A DNA stretch of 64,000 nucleotides, from assembly GCA_029959615.1 (NCBI GenBank), contig JASCOD010000010.1, positions 62,001 through 126,000 on the forward strand. The letters are read 5' to 3'. Within the stretch, counting starts at the first letter, position 1; each line of letters begins with the position of its first letter. Made by a program: the position numbers and the translations under genes. This DNA is from Flavobacteriaceae bacterium PS02338 (GTDB lineage: Bacteria; Bacteroidota; Bacteroidia; Sphingobacteriales; Sphingobacteriaceae). Of this stretch, positions 23,453-31,792 are shown piece by piece. The notes under the pieces are model-generated. The model had not been told where the DNA came from and did not search any database. It saw nothing but the letters and a program-made list of their open reading frames with translations.

Positions 23453-24355
23453 ATGGTTACAGAGGAACAGATAGATTTCCTTAATAAAAAAATTAAGGAT
23501 GCCGATGCGATTGTTGTCGGCGGAGCTTCGGGAATGTCCGCGGCTTCAGGTTTCAAGTTCTATTATCAATGTGATGATGTATTTCGCATGATTGCGGGTT
23601 CACTGGAGGAAAAATATGGTTTTCACAATTTCTTTGACGGACTGTACGACCGTCAGCATACTTTGGGAGAACATTGGGCAATGCTCATCAGGGTATCCAA
23701 ATATATTTTTGACTGTGAAACAGGCGAAACCTACAGGGAACTGGCCGAGCTGCTCGATGGCAGGAACTATTATATAGCCACGACCAATCAAGATGCACAG
23801 TTTTTTCGCGTATTCGATGAAGACAGGATTACCCGCATACAGGGCGACTGGCGTTATTGGCAGTGCAAAAGAAAGTGCCACGACGAAATCTACTATAACA
23901 AAGAGCAGGTTTATGAGCTGCATGAAAAAATAGAAAATGATGCCCTTCCCGATGACCTGATTCCACGCTGTCCCAAATGCGGCAGGGAAATGGATCCCTG
24001 GATACGTTCGCGTACTTTTCTGCAAGGCAGTTATTATCAAAAGGAAATGGATCGTTATCATGATTTTCTACGCACATTTTCCAGACGCAATACCCTCTTT
24101 CTGGAACTTGGAGTGGGCATGATGACCCCGATGTTCATCAAGGAACCCTTTATGAACATGGTCTACCAGTGGCCGCGGTCATTTTATGCGACGCTGAATC
24201 CGCAGCATGCCATTGTGCCGAAGGAAATAGCTGATAAGAGCATTGCCATCAGTGACGATATTGCCATTACTTTGAAACAGTTATTGGGCAGATCCACTGA
24301 AGGAATGATAAAGCATGCCCCTAATGAAGTATTTACACCATCAAGAATTTACTAA
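23453..24355 (+). CDS. SirTM-like (class M) sirtuin, first copy
   Basis: 300 residues. The Rossmann start AIVVGGASGMSAASGF (about 19-34) is the Sir2 NAD-binding GAG-type motif. The TTNQD segment holds N112 and D114. A zinc ribbon has C138, C142, C173 and C176. The position of the sirtuin catalytic His (H-G-x6-C in ordinary Sir2) holds Gln130 in IQGDWRYWQC, which is the mark of the SirTM class. SirTM enzymes from Firmicutes attach ADP-ribose to lipoylated carriers beside a macrodomain hydrolase; neither partner is visible in this window. It starts a three-gene operon (one-base overlap with the next gene). Confidence 0.88.
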   Translation: MVTEEQIDFLNKKIKDADAIVVGGASGMSAASGFKFYYQCDDVFRMIAGSLEEKYGFHNFFDGLYDRQHTLGEHWAMLIRVSKYIFDCETGETYRELAELLDGRNYYIATTNQDAQFFRVFDEDRITRIQGDWRYWQCKRKCHDEIYYNKEQVYELHEKIENDALPDDLIPRCPKCGREMDPWIRSRTFLQGSYYQKEMDRYHDFLRTFSRRNTLFLELGVGMMTPMFIKEPFMNMVYQWPRSFYATLNPQHAIVPKEIADKSIAISDDIAITLKQLLGRSTEGMIKHAPNEVFTPSRIY

Positions 24356-25239
24356 TGGAGAGCATAGAAAGAACTTACAGGGAGATATGCGAAGCAGATA
24401 AGGTGCTTATAGGGGCAAGCAACGGGCTCTCCATATCCGGCGGTATCCATATTTTTGCGGACAACGCAGATTTTAGGGAGCATTTTTCGTACTATCGCAA
24501 TCGGCTTGGGATCCCCAACATTATAAACGGCTGCTTTTTTCCTTACCGTACAGCAGAAGAAAGATGGGGTTTTTACAGCAGTATGTACAATTATTTTACC
24601 GTGGTCAGACCAGTGAGTGAGGTTATGCAGAACCTGACATCCCTGATCCGAAAAAAGGATTATTTTGTTGTTACATCCAATATAGACGCCCATTTTATCC
24701 ACGCAGGGTTTGACAGGGACAGACTCTTTGAAATTGAGGGCAACTGCTGCGACATGCAGTGCGGCAAAGGTTGCCATGAAACTGTTTATCCAGCTGAAGA
24801 ACTGCTCATAAAGATGTTCGCACAGAAGGAAAATGGAAAGGTGCCAAAAGACCTTGTACCCAATTGTCCCCAATGCGGCGGACCGATGGTATTGCATATT
24901 GAGACCGACCGGAATTTTGTAAAAGACCACAGATGGAACGACAGTGCATCAGCTTACAGGGATTTTTGTCAAGTTCCTTCGGACAAAAAAATTGTCCTGC
25001 TGGAACTGGGTGTGGGGATGCGTAACAGGCTCATCAAACAGCCGTTCATGGACTTTACCTATAAACACCCGAATGCAACCTATGTAACGTTCAACAAGGG
25101 CGATATTTATATCCCAAGTGAGATCGCTGGACAGTCCGTTGCAATGGACGGGAATATTGCGAAATTTCTGAATGTCCTTGCAGGGAAGAATAATGACAGG
25201 AACAAAGAAGATGGGAATAACGCTAAAACAAATTCCTGA
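24355..25239 (+). CDS. SirTM-like sirtuin, divergent second copy with Glu at the catalytic position
   Basis: 294 residues. Its ATG shares one base with the stop of the first copy. The NAD motif is VLIGASNGLSISGGIH; TSNID holds N109 and D111. Zinc cysteines are C136, C140, C171 and C174. The position of the catalytic residue holds Glu128 (IEGNCCDMQC), neither the His of normal Sir2 nor the Gln of SirTM. The two copies align throughout but share only a moderate fraction of residues, so the duplication is old. It may be a variant enzyme or a regulatory partner forming a heteromer with the first copy. Confidence 0.85.
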   Translation: MESIERTYREICEADKVLIGASNGLSISGGIHIFADNADFREHFSYYRNRLGIPNIINGCFFPYRTAEERWGFYSSMYNYFTVVRPVSEVMQNLTSLIRKKDYFVVTSNIDAHFIHAGFDRDRLFEIEGNCCDMQCGKGCHETVYPAEELLIKMFAQKENGKVPKDLVPNCPQCGGPMVLHIETDRNFVKDHRWNDSASAYRDFCQVPSDKKIVLLELGVGMRNRLIKQPFMDFTYKHPNATYVTFNKGDIYIPSEIAGQSVAMDGNIAKFLNVLAGKNNDRNKEDGNNAKTNS

Positions 25240-25815
25240 ATGAACACATCGACAACTATTCTTGATCTGCCGGAAAATATTTCTATAGCGGATAAATACA
25301 GGTACTGGTATGATTTTATGGAGAATGAAGTGAGCTTTAACCGTGAAGACAGCCCGCTCCATGCCAGACCGCACTGCCGCAGGGTTCTTTTCCTTGCACT
25401 GAAACTGAGCGAAAAAATGGGATTAACGGAAAGAGAGAAAGATATACTGTGTCTCGCTGCCGTTTTTCACGATTCCAGACGGGAGGATGAAGGACTTGAT
25501 AAGGGCCACGGGCTAAGGGCGGCCGAGTATTACGGGCATTATTGTACGGTCAACAATTTACCTTTTGTTCCGGAAGTACACCTCATCTGTGCCTACCATG
25601 ACCATGATGACAGTGAAGGTATTGCAGACATAACGCATTTAATAGAAAATGCCGAAGGGTGTATAAGGTTATACCGTGTTTTTAAAGATGCTGATGCACT
25701 GGACCGTTTCCGGCTTGGCCCAAACGGACTTGACGTTCGGTTCTTACGTAACGCTCAAGCCCTGGAGCTGGTAGAAACGGCAAAGGAAATGCTGCCAAGA
25801 TCAGAGTTCAGATAA
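25240..25815 (+). CDS. HD-domain phosphohydrolase
   Basis: 191 residues. Metal-binding HD pattern: H46/H49 in HARPHCRRVLFLALKL, H-D in AAVFHDSRREDEG, then H in KGHGLRAAEYY and a later CAYHDHDD plus FKDADALDRFR. This matches the HD superfamily hydrolases acting on nucleotides or related phosphates. The ATG abuts the TGA of the second sirtuin gene, so translation is coupled. The operon context suggests an ADP-ribose- or NAD-derived substrate, but this is a guess. Confidence 0.88.
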   Translation: MNTSTTILDLPENISIADKYRYWYDFMENEVSFNREDSPLHARPHCRRVLFLALKLSEKMGLTEREKDILCLAAVFHDSRREDEGLDKGHGLRAAEYYGHYCTVNNLPFVPEVHLICAYHDHDDSEGIADITHLIENAEGCIRLYRVFKDADALDRFRLGPNGLDVRFLRNAQALELVETAKEMLPRSEFR

Positions 25816-25854
25816 CGGAAAAGTACGTGATCATCCCAATAATTCATTTAATAT

Positions 25855-25920
25855 TTATCAAAATGGTAGTTATTGGGCAAGTTTTGGTAGCCGGTTCGGT
25901 TATTTAATTGGCGAACTTTG
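25855..25920 (+). promoter_or_regulatory. AraC-type tandem operator and -7 box, promoter of the second isochorismatase gene
   Basis: TTATCAAAATGGTAGT at 25855-25870, half-sites GGTAG at 25865-25869 and 25886-25890 (21 bp apart). The -7 box GAACTTTG is at 25913-25920, 26 bp after the G at 25886, differing from TAnnTTTG only in its first base. Confidence 0.78.
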
Positions 25921-25957
25921 CATCATACGTTTAACAAGTTAAATAAATTGTAAAAAG

Positions 25958-26506
25958 ATGAGTAAAAAAGCATTACTGGTTATAGATATCCAGAACGACT
26001 ATTTCAAAAACGGAGCATGGGAACTTGTAGGATCTGAGGAGGCAAGTCTTCAGGCCCGTAAAATGATCGATCATTTTAGAGCAAACGATCTTCCTATCGC
26101 ACATATCCAGCATTTTGCAACAGACGGGAATATTCCATTTTTCCATCCTGGAACAGCAGGGGCAGATATTCACGAAAATGTAAGACCTGCCGAAGGAGAG
26201 AAAGTGGTAAAAAAATATTACCCAAACAGCTTCAGGGAAACCGATCTATTGGAATACCTGAAATCCAACGGCGTTACTGAAGTGGTCATAACAGGAATGA
26301 TGTCGCATATGTGCGTTGATGCAACCACAAGAGCGGCAAAAGACCTTGGGTTTGAATGTACGGTTATCAGTGATGCCTGTGCTTCAAGAGATCAAGAGCT
26401 TCAGGGAAAAGTGGTTAAAGCAGAGGATGTACATACTGCGTTCATTGCAGCCTTGACATTCTTCTATGCAAATGTAACAACGGCAGATGAATACATCAAT
26501 GCCTAA
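25958..26506 (+). CDS. Isochorismatase-fold hydrolase, second copy
   Basis: 182 residues. Catalytic Asp in LLVIDIQNDYF (D10), Lys in KVVKKYYPNSF, and Cys in GMMSHMCVDATTRAAKDLG. HIQHF and FHPGTAGADIH line the active-site mouth. The protein is closer to the YecD/isochorismatase hydrolase group than the copy at 20520. It has its own copy of the tandem operator, so it is predicted to be co-regulated with the sirtuin operon and LLM gene. It may recycle an amide product of their chemistry, but no substrate can be assigned. Confidence 0.88.
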   Translation: MSKKALLVIDIQNDYFKNGAWELVGSEEASLQARKMIDHFRANDLPIAHIQHFATDGNIPFFHPGTAGADIHENVRPAEGEKVVKKYYPNSFRETDLLEYLKSNGVTEVVITGMMSHMCVDATTRAAKDLGFECTVISDACASRDQELQGKVVKAEDVHTAFIAALTFFYANVTTADEYINA

Positions 26507-26514
26507 AAATGTAT

Positions 26515-26548
26515 GTGGGAACAAATTAAAATTGTTCCCACTTTCTAT
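26515..26548 (+). terminator. Intrinsic terminator after the second isochorismatase gene
   Basis: GTGGGAACAA (26515-26524) and TTGTTCCCAC (26532-26541) form a perfect 10-bp stem with a 7-nt loop, followed by TTTCTATTTT. Confidence 0.85.
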
Positions 26549-26651
26549 TTTGGAATAAAATTCAACTTCAATATAAGCAAGTTAATAGAAAATTTAATGT
26601 TAAAATAGCGGAAATCAGACATTCATCCTTGCACCCTTGATCAAATAAAAC

Positions 26652-26659
26652 TATTTTTG
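26652..26659 (+). promoter_or_regulatory. -7 promoter box of the small membrane-protein gene
   Basis: TATTTTTG fits TAnnTTTG, eight bases before the ATG at 26667, so the transcript would be nearly leaderless. Confidence 0.4.
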
Positions 26660-26666
26660 TAGATTG

Positions 26667-27083
26667 ATGAACAGGACTATACCAAATATTTCAATGAACT
26701 GTAAGCGATATTTTTTTGTAATCGCTGCAATCTTATTGGTATTACTTACATCTTGTCCTGTAAAGATTGCCATAAAAAATATGGCCGGCATTCCGGTTAA
26801 AACGGAACAGGCTCCAACAAAGGGAGGCACTAATTTTTCAGCAACTACTTTCGAAAAATGCTCCCCGACTGAAATTACCCATTCGCAGTCAAACCAAAAC
26901 AATCTTAGTAGTCCCGATTTACTACCGGTAGCTATTTTTACTGCTGCTTTTCTTTTCCTTTTCGGTATTCGTTACATCACCAAAGGAAACAAGCATCCAC
27001 TTTACAGCAGTAGCGGTAAAATCCGCAATGCCATCCCTCTGTTTCTGGAATACAGGAAACTCATCATTCACTACTCCCATTAA
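26667..27083 (+). CDS. Small membrane protein of unknown function upstream of the RND operon
   Basis: 138 residues from the ATG at 26667. An N-terminal hydrophobic helix with cysteine (YFFVIAAILLVLLTSCPVK) could be a lipoprotein signal or anchor, and a second helix follows at about residues 85-103 (LLPVAIFTAAFLFLFGIRY). Between them lies a polar, Ser/Thr/Asn-rich loop. I do not recognise a domain. It is separated from the tolC gene by 112 nt and may belong to the efflux unit. Similar small proteins are common ahead of Bacteroidota efflux systems. Confidence 0.6.
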   Translation: MNRTIPNISMNCKRYFFVIAAILLVLLTSCPVKIAIKNMAGIPVKTEQAPTKGGTNFSATTFEKCSPTEITHSQSNQNNLSSPDLLPVAIFTAAFLFLFGIRYITKGNKHPLYSSSGKIRNAIPLFLEYRKLIIHYSH

Positions 27084-27195
27084 TCTCTTATCCATCTATC
27101 AACCCTACAGGTTTTTAGATTGATTTTCTATTGTTTCCATTTTAAAATAATCTTCGGTCGCCTTTTGTACGGCCTATCCAAAATTATATCGTAAT

Positions 27196-28581
27196 ATGAT
27201 AAAACATATTATGGCAACCACATTTTCGTGGCTTGCCATTGTTGCTGCGTTACCGTTGTACGCACAACAGCAACAAGAAAATACCTTAGGCAGTCTTTGG
27301 CCTAAAGTAGAAGAGAACTATCCCGGGGTTGGAGCAAAAATGTCGGCGATTGACGCGGCAAAATTTAATCAACGGGCAGTTAAGGGCAATACGCTGCCAC
27401 AGGTAAAAGCACAGGCACAGAATACATATGGTACTTACCAGGGCAGTGCCGGAGCCTTCTTTCCGCAGGCCGGATTTTTCAATGTAAGCGGTTCGGCCGC
27501 ACCATTGGAAGGCAGTTCTACAGCAGCCAATACCTTTGGTTCTGCTATCGTGGAATGGGAAGTATTTTCCTTTGGAAAGCTCCGAAAACAGAACGAAGCG
27601 GCGGATGCCCTATACAATAAATCGGTCATCGATAAAGATGCATATATACTTAATCTGAAAAAGACCCTATCCGAAAGGTACATCGTTCTTTTGTACAACG
27701 ATGCCAAACTGCAATGGACACAGAAGAACGCCGAAAGATTGGACGATATCCGTAAAATCACAGCAGGATTATCCGCATCGGGTTTAAGACCTGCGGCAGA
27801 CAGTCTGATCGCCTCTTCATCCTATGTGCAGGCAATGGGTGAACACGACAAATGGAACGGGTTTAAAAATGCCGCCTACATTAAACTATCGGAACTGTAC
27901 GGCAATGATACCGTCAATTATACGGCATCTACCTTCCGTTTTGGCAATCCCTCCGAAAATACGTTAAGTAAAATAACGTCCATCAATCCCTCACATCCTA
28001 TTTTAGATGCTTTGGATAAGCAATCCGAGTATTACACATTGAGCGGGGAAGCACAGAAAAGGTCTTCTTTACCGTCGGTCAACCTTTTGGGCGGTTATGC
28101 CTATCGGGGTACGGGCATCAGCCCAAACGGTATGGTATCGGGAACATGGAAAGACGGCTTTAACAATACCACCAACAACTTTCTGGCAGGCATAGGCATC
28201 ACCTGGAACCTGACCAGCCTGCATACCAACCGTATGAAAGGCGAACAGCTTTTTAAAGAAGCGGAAAGTACCAAATTATTGCAGTCACAGTACCAGCAGG
28301 CGATGCAGGCGGATTTATCCGCTTCGCAGGCAAAAATTGTTCAACAGTACGAGCAGCTCCGAAAAACGAAACTTGCTGTACAGCAGTCGCGTGATGCCTA
28401 CAATATGTACCTGGCAAGGTACAAGAGCGGTCTGATCACGCTGAGCGAGCTCTTACAGATACGCCTTCTGCTCGAACAGGCAGAGAACGCCCATATCGAG
28501 GCCTCCCGTGATTATTGGGTATTGCTGGCTTACGAAGCTGAACTGACCGCCGATTTCGACTTTTTATTCAACAACCTTTAA
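27196..28581 (+). CDS. TolC-family outer-membrane efflux protein
   Basis: 461 residues with a signal peptide ending in PLYAQ. The helical barrel pattern has two repeats; the second ends with NMYLARYKSGLITLSELLQIRLLLEQAE, the standard TolC 'Y..G....LELLxA' line. It is the first gene of tolC-RND-adaptor-TlpA-TlpA, an order common in Bacteroidota where the channel may come first. The gap to the RND gene is 10 nt. It forms the outer-membrane exit of the pump. Confidence 0.92.
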   Translation: MIKHIMATTFSWLAIVAALPLYAQQQQENTLGSLWPKVEENYPGVGAKMSAIDAAKFNQRAVKGNTLPQVKAQAQNTYGTYQGSAGAFFPQAGFFNVSGSAAPLEGSSTAANTFGSAIVEWEVFSFGKLRKQNEAADALYNKSVIDKDAYILNLKKTLSERYIVLLYNDAKLQWTQKNAERLDDIRKITAGLSASGLRPAADSLIASSSYVQAMGEHDKWNGFKNAAYIKLSELYGNDTVNYTASTFRFGNPSENTLSKITSINPSHPILDALDKQSEYYTLSGEAQKRSSLPSVNLLGGYAYRGTGISPNGMVSGTWKDGFNNTTNNFLAGIGITWNLTSLHTNRMKGEQLFKEAESTKLLQSQYQQAMQADLSASQAKIVQQYEQLRKTKLAVQQSRDAYNMYLARYKSGLITLSELLQIRLLLEQAENAHIEASRDYWVLLAYEAELTADFDFLFNNL

Positions 28582-28591
28582 ATAATCGTAT

Positions 28592-31500
28592 ATGAACATG
28601 ATAAGATTTGCGTTAAGGAAGCCCATTGCGATTATGGTTGTCGTACTGGCTATAGCTTTCTTTTCCTATAACAGCGTAAAAAAAATAAACGTAGATATTT
28701 TTCCCGAAGTTGAACTGCCTGCCATATACATATCGATGTCATACGGAGGACTCTCACCGGCGTATATGGACGGCTTTATGGCAAACGAATTCCAGAAAGT
28801 ACTCCTATTTGTGAGCGGTGTAAAAAATATTGATTTCAAGAGCGTACAGGGTCTGACCCTCATGAAACTGACCTTTCATCCGGGAACGGATATGTCTCAA
28901 GCCGCCGGAGAAGTTGCCACCTTTACAAACAGGGCTATGGGATTTCTGCCACCGGGAGCTGTTCCGCCCATGGTCGTCAGGTTCGACGGCAGTTCGCTTC
29001 CGGTAGGTAACCTTGTTTTTGAAAGCGACCAGCGTTCCGTTAATGAAATACAGACATTGGCATTGACCAAGATCAGACCGATGTTCGTACAGATTCCGGG
29101 CATTACTTCTCCTGCTCCGTTTGGCGGAAATGTCCGTTCTATTGTCATCAACATTGACCCCGAAGCGATGCAGGCGAACGGGTTAAGCCCTGAAGATATA
29201 ACGGTTGCCATTACTAAAAACAGTCTTCCGTCACCTGCCGGAAATATCCGTATCGGAGAAGAAAACCTAATGGCTCCCATTAATTCCATCGCCAAAGGAC
29301 CGGACGAGTTATTGAAAACTCCTGTAAAAACAAGTGATAACCGCACCGTATATGTTGGCGATGTTGCCCGTGTGGAAGACGGTGCCGACCAGACCGTCGG
29401 TTACGCCCTGATTAACGGCAAACGGTCGGTTTACCTGCCTATTATTAAAAAGGCGGATGCTTCCACACTGGATGCCGTGGAAAACCTGAAAAAGGCCATT
29501 CCTATGCTGAAAGACCAATTGCCTGAAGATGTAAAGGTTAGCTATGAATTTGACCAGTCGAGTTATATCGAACGTTCCCTTTCCAATCTTATCCACGAGG
29601 GGATTCTAGGAGCGGTTTTCACAGGATTGGTCATATTACTCTTCTTAGGTGATACTCGGGGAGCGATCATTGTTGTACTGACTATTCCGATTGCCATCCT
29701 TACGGCAGTTACGACTTTGCACCTTTTCGGACAGACCATCAATATTATGACATTGAGCGGTCTTGCCCTGTCCATCGGGATCCTCGTAGATGAGGCAACC
29801 GTTACGATAGAGAACATACATCAGCATATGGAAATGGGCAAGCCCAAACAGCGGTCGATCGTAGATGCCCTGCTCGAAATCTCTATCCCCAAACTGCTGA
29901 TATTGCTCTGTATTCTTGCGGTATTGACCCCTGCGTTTATTATGACGGGCATTCCAAAAGATATGTTCATGCCTTTGTCTATGGCGGTTGCTTTTGCGAT
30001 GATTGCTTCCTTTTTGGCTTCGCAGACTTTTGTACCGATACTGGCAAACTGGATGATGAAGAACAAGCACAATACAGAAGCTAACACACCGAGAAAGCGG
30101 GCTTTCTTTGATAAGTTCCGTGTGAATTATTCGTACCGTATGCGGAAATGGGGAAAAAAATCACTTGTGCTTTTCGTGGGATATGTTGCCGTTGCCGCAG
30201 GAATTGCCGCACTGCTCTTGAACGTGGTCGGGACAGATGTTATGCCCGTTTCCAATAATGGAGATTTTCAGCTCCGGATACAGGCACCACAGGGAACCAG
30301 GATCGAAAAAACGGAACAGATCGTCAGTGATATTACCGAAGACATCCGTGAACTTATACCTGAGAACGGCATCAACATCACCTCCGCATTTGTAGGGATG
30401 CATTCCGCAGGAACGCCCATCAATCCTATTTTCTTATTTACCAGTGCTTCCCACGAGGCGGTTTTACAGGTATCGGTCAATCAGGAAGTATATAGCGGAT
30501 CGATGGAAGAGCTGAAAGAAAACATCAGGAAAAGGATTGCCGTAGTGCATCCCGAAGTCGCATTCAATTTTGAACCGATGGAACTGACCGAAAAGATTAT
30601 GGGACAGGGTGCTATGACACCTATTGAAGTCAAAGTAGGTGCAGGTCAGTTAAAGGGTGCTTATGCACACGCATCAAAGATTGAAGCCAACCTTAAAAAA
30701 GTGCCTTACCTGCGTGATGTCCGCATTGCCGAAGCCATTGCTTATCCGAGTATGGAAATCGAGGTAAACCGTGATCTTGCCGGGCAGTTCGGGCTGACGA
30801 TGCACGATATTACCCGCAGTCTTGTCACGGCTACATCATCTACCCGTTTTACGGACAAAAATTTATGGATTGACCCCAAATCAGGATTGGTATTCCAGAC
30901 GCAGGTACAGATACCGGAGGGCATTATGTCGGAAGAAAGACTGCGGTCGCTTCCTTTGAAAGCGGGAAGTCTTCGCCCTGTGCTGGAAGATGTAGCAAGC
31001 ATACGCAGGGTCACGGCTCCGGCACAGGTAAACCGTAAGGGACCGAACCGTTATGTAACTATCGTTGCCAATGTGTACGGAAAAGATCTGGGTACAGCTT
31101 CCCATGCAGTGAAGCAAGCCATTAAAGACGCGGGAGAGCCGCCCCGAGGTACAACTGTTTGGACAGAGGGTACATTACAGCTCTTAGATGACACATTGGG
31201 CAGTCTTTTGGCAGGTTTGGGTGTAGCCATTATTGCCATATTCCTGATGCTTTCGGCTTATTACCAGTCGTTCAAAGTGCCATTGATTATCCTATCGGTA
31301 TTGCCTGCCGTAATTGCGGGCAGCCTTATTATTCTATTCCTTACGGGCAGTACGCTCAACCTGCAATCCTATATGGGTATTATTATGTCGCTCGGGGTAT
31401 CGGTTTCCAATGCGGTACTGTTGGTCAATCAGGCAGAATATTACCGTAAAAAATTACTCCTGAAACCTGCCAATGCTGCAAGGCTTGCAGCCTCGTCCAG

Positions 31501-31768
31501 GTTAAGACCTGTAATAATGACCGCAGCAGCAATGCTTGCCGGAATGTTGCCGATGGCAATGGGCTTGGGCGACGGAGCAGAACAGGTAGCACCTTTGGGC
31601 AGGGCGGTTATCGGCGGGCTTATTGCCTCTACCGTAACCATTCTTTTATTGGTTCCGCATTTCTTTTCTTCCCTGATGTCGAGGACTAAAGTCATCAGTC
31701 CGTCTTTAGACCCTGATGATTATGAGAGCAGGTATTATGCAGAACAATCCGGTAAACAAACGATATAA
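28592..31768 (+). CDS. RND-family efflux permease (AcrB/MdtC-like)
   Basis: 1058 residues, full length for the family. The start MNMIRFALRKPIAIMVVVLA and NVDIFPEVELPAIYISMSYGG are characteristic. The proton relay helix LSGLALSIGILVDEATVTIENI has the conserved Asp, and the C-terminal half repeats the layout with VSVSNAVLLVNQ. It draws substrates from the periplasm with proton motive force. The heavy-metal RND signature with paired charged residues is not clear, so a drug- or organic-type substrate is more likely than a metal. Co-transcribed with neighbours. Confidence 0.95.
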   Translation: MNMIRFALRKPIAIMVVVLAIAFFSYNSVKKINVDIFPEVELPAIYISMSYGGLSPAYMDGFMANEFQKVLLFVSGVKNIDFKSVQGLTLMKLTFHPGTDMSQAAGEVATFTNRAMGFLPPGAVPPMVVRFDGSSLPVGNLVFESDQRSVNEIQTLALTKIRPMFVQIPGITSPAPFGGNVRSIVINIDPEAMQANGLSPEDITVAITKNSLPSPAGNIRIGEENLMAPINSIAKGPDELLKTPVKTSDNRTVYVGDVARVEDGADQTVGYALINGKRSVYLPIIKKADASTLDAVENLKKAIPMLKDQLPEDVKVSYEFDQSSYIERSLSNLIHEGILGAVFTGLVILLFLGDTRGAIIVVLTIPIAILTAVTTLHLFGQTINIMTLSGLALSIGILVDEATVTIENIHQHMEMGKPKQRSIVDALLEISIPKLLILLCILAVLTPAFIMTGIPKDMFMPLSMAVAFAMIASFLASQTFVPILANWMMKNKHNTEANTPRKRAFFDKFRVNYSYRMRKWGKKSLVLFVGYVAVAAGIAALLLNVVGTDVMPVSNNGDFQLRIQAPQGTRIEKTEQIVSDITEDIRELIPENGINITSAFVGMHSAGTPINPIFLFTSASHEAVLQVSVNQEVYSGSMEELKENIRKRIAVVHPEVAFNFEPMELTEKIMGQGAMTPIEVKVGAGQLKGAYAHASKIEANLKKVPYLRDVRIAEAIAYPSMEIEVNRDLAGQFGLTMHDITRSLVTATSSTRFTDKNLWIDPKSGLVFQTQVQIPEGIMSEERLRSLPLKAGSLRPVLEDVASIRRVTAPAQVNRKGPNRYVTIVANVYGKDLGTASHAVKQAIKDAGEPPRGTTVWTEGTLQLLDDTLGSLLAGLGVAIIAIFLMLSAYYQSFKVPLIILSVLPAVIAGSLIILFLTGSTLNLQSYMGIIMSLGVSVSNAVLLVNQAEYYRKKLLLKPANAARLAASSRLRPVIMTAAAMLAGMLPMAMGLGDGAEQVAPLGRAVIGGLIASTVTILLLVPHFFSSLMSRTKVISPSLDPDDYESRYYAEQSGKQTI

Positions 31769-31792
31769 TAAACTTTAAAAATTAGCATTACA

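Noticed and set aside
23453..25815. Sirtuin operon as an anti-phage defence system (ThsA/DSR-like)
   Set aside because: The sirtuins have the SirTM layout with zinc ribbon and no extra effector or phage sensor domain, and the operon is tied by its operator to metabolic enzymes. A defence role cannot be excluded but is not supported.
20520..26506. Isochorismatase-fold hydrolases as nicotinamidases recycling the sirtuin product
   Set aside because: Attractive because sirtuins release nicotinamide, but the DxH...H metal site of nicotinamidase is not visible in either protein. Kept as unspecified cysteine hydrolases.
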